Shown: piece after piece, positions 13,630 through 14,115 of the stretch | Position numbering within the stretch: the first letter of the stretch is position 1 | Layout: each line of letters begins with the position of its first letter | Assembly (NCBI GenBank): GCA_944387905.1 | Contig: CALXGU010000021.1 | Span: 1 to 14,115, forward strand | Origin: an uncultured Clostridia bacterium | GTDB taxonomy: Bacteria > Bacillota > Clostridia > Oscillospirales > QAKW01 | Reading direction: 5' to 3' | Length of the DNA stretch: 14,115 bases | The notes under the pieces: model-generated | The model's input: the letters and a program-made list of their open reading frames with translations, nothing else | Told to the model about the DNA's origin: nothing | The model's database searches: none | Program-made: the position numbers and the translations under genes

Positions 13630-13669
13630 AAAATATCGGAGCGGATATGTTTTTGTCAAGCCGCTCCGA
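13630..13669 (-). terminator. Hairpin after fhs, probable rho-independent terminator
   Basis: Arms TCGGAGCGG (13636-13644) and CCGCTCCGA (13661-13669) pair perfectly with a 16-nt loop. On the minus strand the stem is followed by TATTTTATTA. The loop is longer than usual and the T-tract interrupted, so efficiency is uncertain. It begins 12 nt after the fhs stop. Confidence 0.7.
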
Positions 13670-13681
13670 GATATATTGAGT

Positions 13682-14115
13682 TTAAAACAGACCGGTTATC
13701 ACTCCGTCGCTTGACACATCAATATTTTCCGCGGCGGGAGTCTTAGGCAGACCGGGCATTGTCATGATATCGCCGGTAAGCGCTACTATAAATCCCGCTC
13801 CGGCGCAGATCTTTATATTTTTTACCGTTACGGTAAATCCGTCCGGCGCGCCCAGCTTTGTCGGATCGTCTGAAAAGCTGTACTGCGTCTTTGCCATACA
13901 TACCGGCAGACCGCTAAAGCCAAGCGATTCCAGCTCCGCTATCTGCTTTGACGCCTGAGCGGTAAAGCTGACCGATTCGCCGCCGTAGATTTTAGTCACA
14001 ATGCTGCGTATCTTCTGCTCTATACTGTCTGACAGATCGTAACTGTAATCAAAATCATTGTTCTGTCCGTCGCACAGTCTTACCACCTCGCGTGCAAGAT
14101 CACATGCGCCAAGGC
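13682..14115 (-). CDS. fhs: Formate-tetrahydrofolate ligase (Fhs), C-terminal part (partial)
   Basis: Fhs joins formate to tetrahydrofolate with ATP, giving 10-formyl-THF for purine and one-carbon metabolism and, in acetogens, the methyl branch of the Wood-Ljungdahl pathway. The visible 143 residues start outside the window (LGACDLAREVVRLCD at the edge) and hold the near-invariant end of the family: LPVCMAKTQYSFSDDP, LGAPDGFTVTVKNIKICAG, GFIVALTGDIMTMPGLPKTP and AAENIDVSSDGVITGLF. The full protein is normally about 555 aa, so some 410 residues and the start lie to the right. The GTG at 14086 is an internal valine, not the start. Other folate genes are not in view, so acetogenesis cannot be judged. 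Confidence 0.97.
   Translation of the reverse strand, partial: LGACDLAREVVRLCDGQNNDFDYSYDLSDSIEQKIRSIVTKIYGGESVSFTAQASKQIAELESLGFSGLPVCMAKTQYSFSDDPTKLGAPDGFTVTVKNIKICAGAGFIVALTGDIMTMPGLPKTPAAENIDVSSDGVITGLF

Noticed and set aside
14084..14086. GTG at 14086 as start of a 134-aa gene
   Set aside because: The frame stays open to the window edge and upstream residues continue the Fhs family sequence, so this is an internal codon of a partial gene.
1..14115. CRISPR arrays, tRNA or rRNA genes, insertion sequences, prophage or defence genes
   Set aside because: I saw no regularly spaced repeats, cloverleaf candidates, transposase motifs or terminal inverted repeats on either strand.

Overview
The window looks like a chromosomal segment from an anaerobic, endospore-forming, Gram-positive bacterium of the class Clostridia, probably close to Oscillospiraceae/Ruminococcaceae (the family level is inference). 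The evidence is a gpr-spoIIP sporulation pair, an SLH-anchored cell-wall protein, a CIRCE-controlled heat-shock gene, a formate-tetrahydrofolate ligase with firmicute-type C-terminus, strong Shine-Dalgarno sequences and moderate GC. There are no transposases, CRISPR arrays, tRNAs or phage genes. This is mostly a housekeeping region.

Layout. At the left edge, on the minus strand, a cysteine desulfurase (634-1749) is followed by the start of thiI (start at 575, running off the window). thiI has its own near-consensus promoter filled by a perfect 11-bp-arm palindrome. The first ~75 bases no longer read as ThiI but as an internal piece of a BioA-like aminotransferase, so the edge may be a chimeric join. 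A divergent class I glutamine amidotransferase-like hydrolase (1897-2550) shares a bidirectional terminator with the spoIIP end of a minus-strand gpr-spoIIP operon (2585-4569). Divergent from gpr is a plus-strand series: an orphan PTS EIIC-like membrane protein, a DUF1292 protein, a 6S RNA with its terminator, the tRNA-modification pair tcdA-trmB (4-nt overlap), and a secreted GH26-like/SLH protein, closed by a second bidirectional terminator. The right third is on the minus strand: fhs (C-terminus only), a monofunctional peptidoglycan glycosyltransferase, a TVP38/TMEM64 (VTT) membrane protein, and htpG behind a CIRCE operator.

How the genes work together. The desulfurase is a plausible persulfide source for ThiI (4-thiouridine in tRNA), and thiI, tcdA and trmB together give three tRNA-modification functions. 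gpr and spoIIP act in germination/late sporulation and engulfment. The GT51 enzyme, SpoIIP and the SLH protein concern the cell wall. 6S RNA and CIRCE/HrcA link the window to global transcription and stress control.

Most notable: the ThiI/BioA-like junction at the left edge, the operator-promoter before thiI, a 6S RNA whose terminator abuts the tcdA start codon (no visible ribosome-binding site), CIRCE control of htpG, and unusual substitutions in conserved motifs of the desulfurase and of the GPR processing site. I did not find a clearly new multi-gene system. All family assignments are by recognition of motifs, not by database search.
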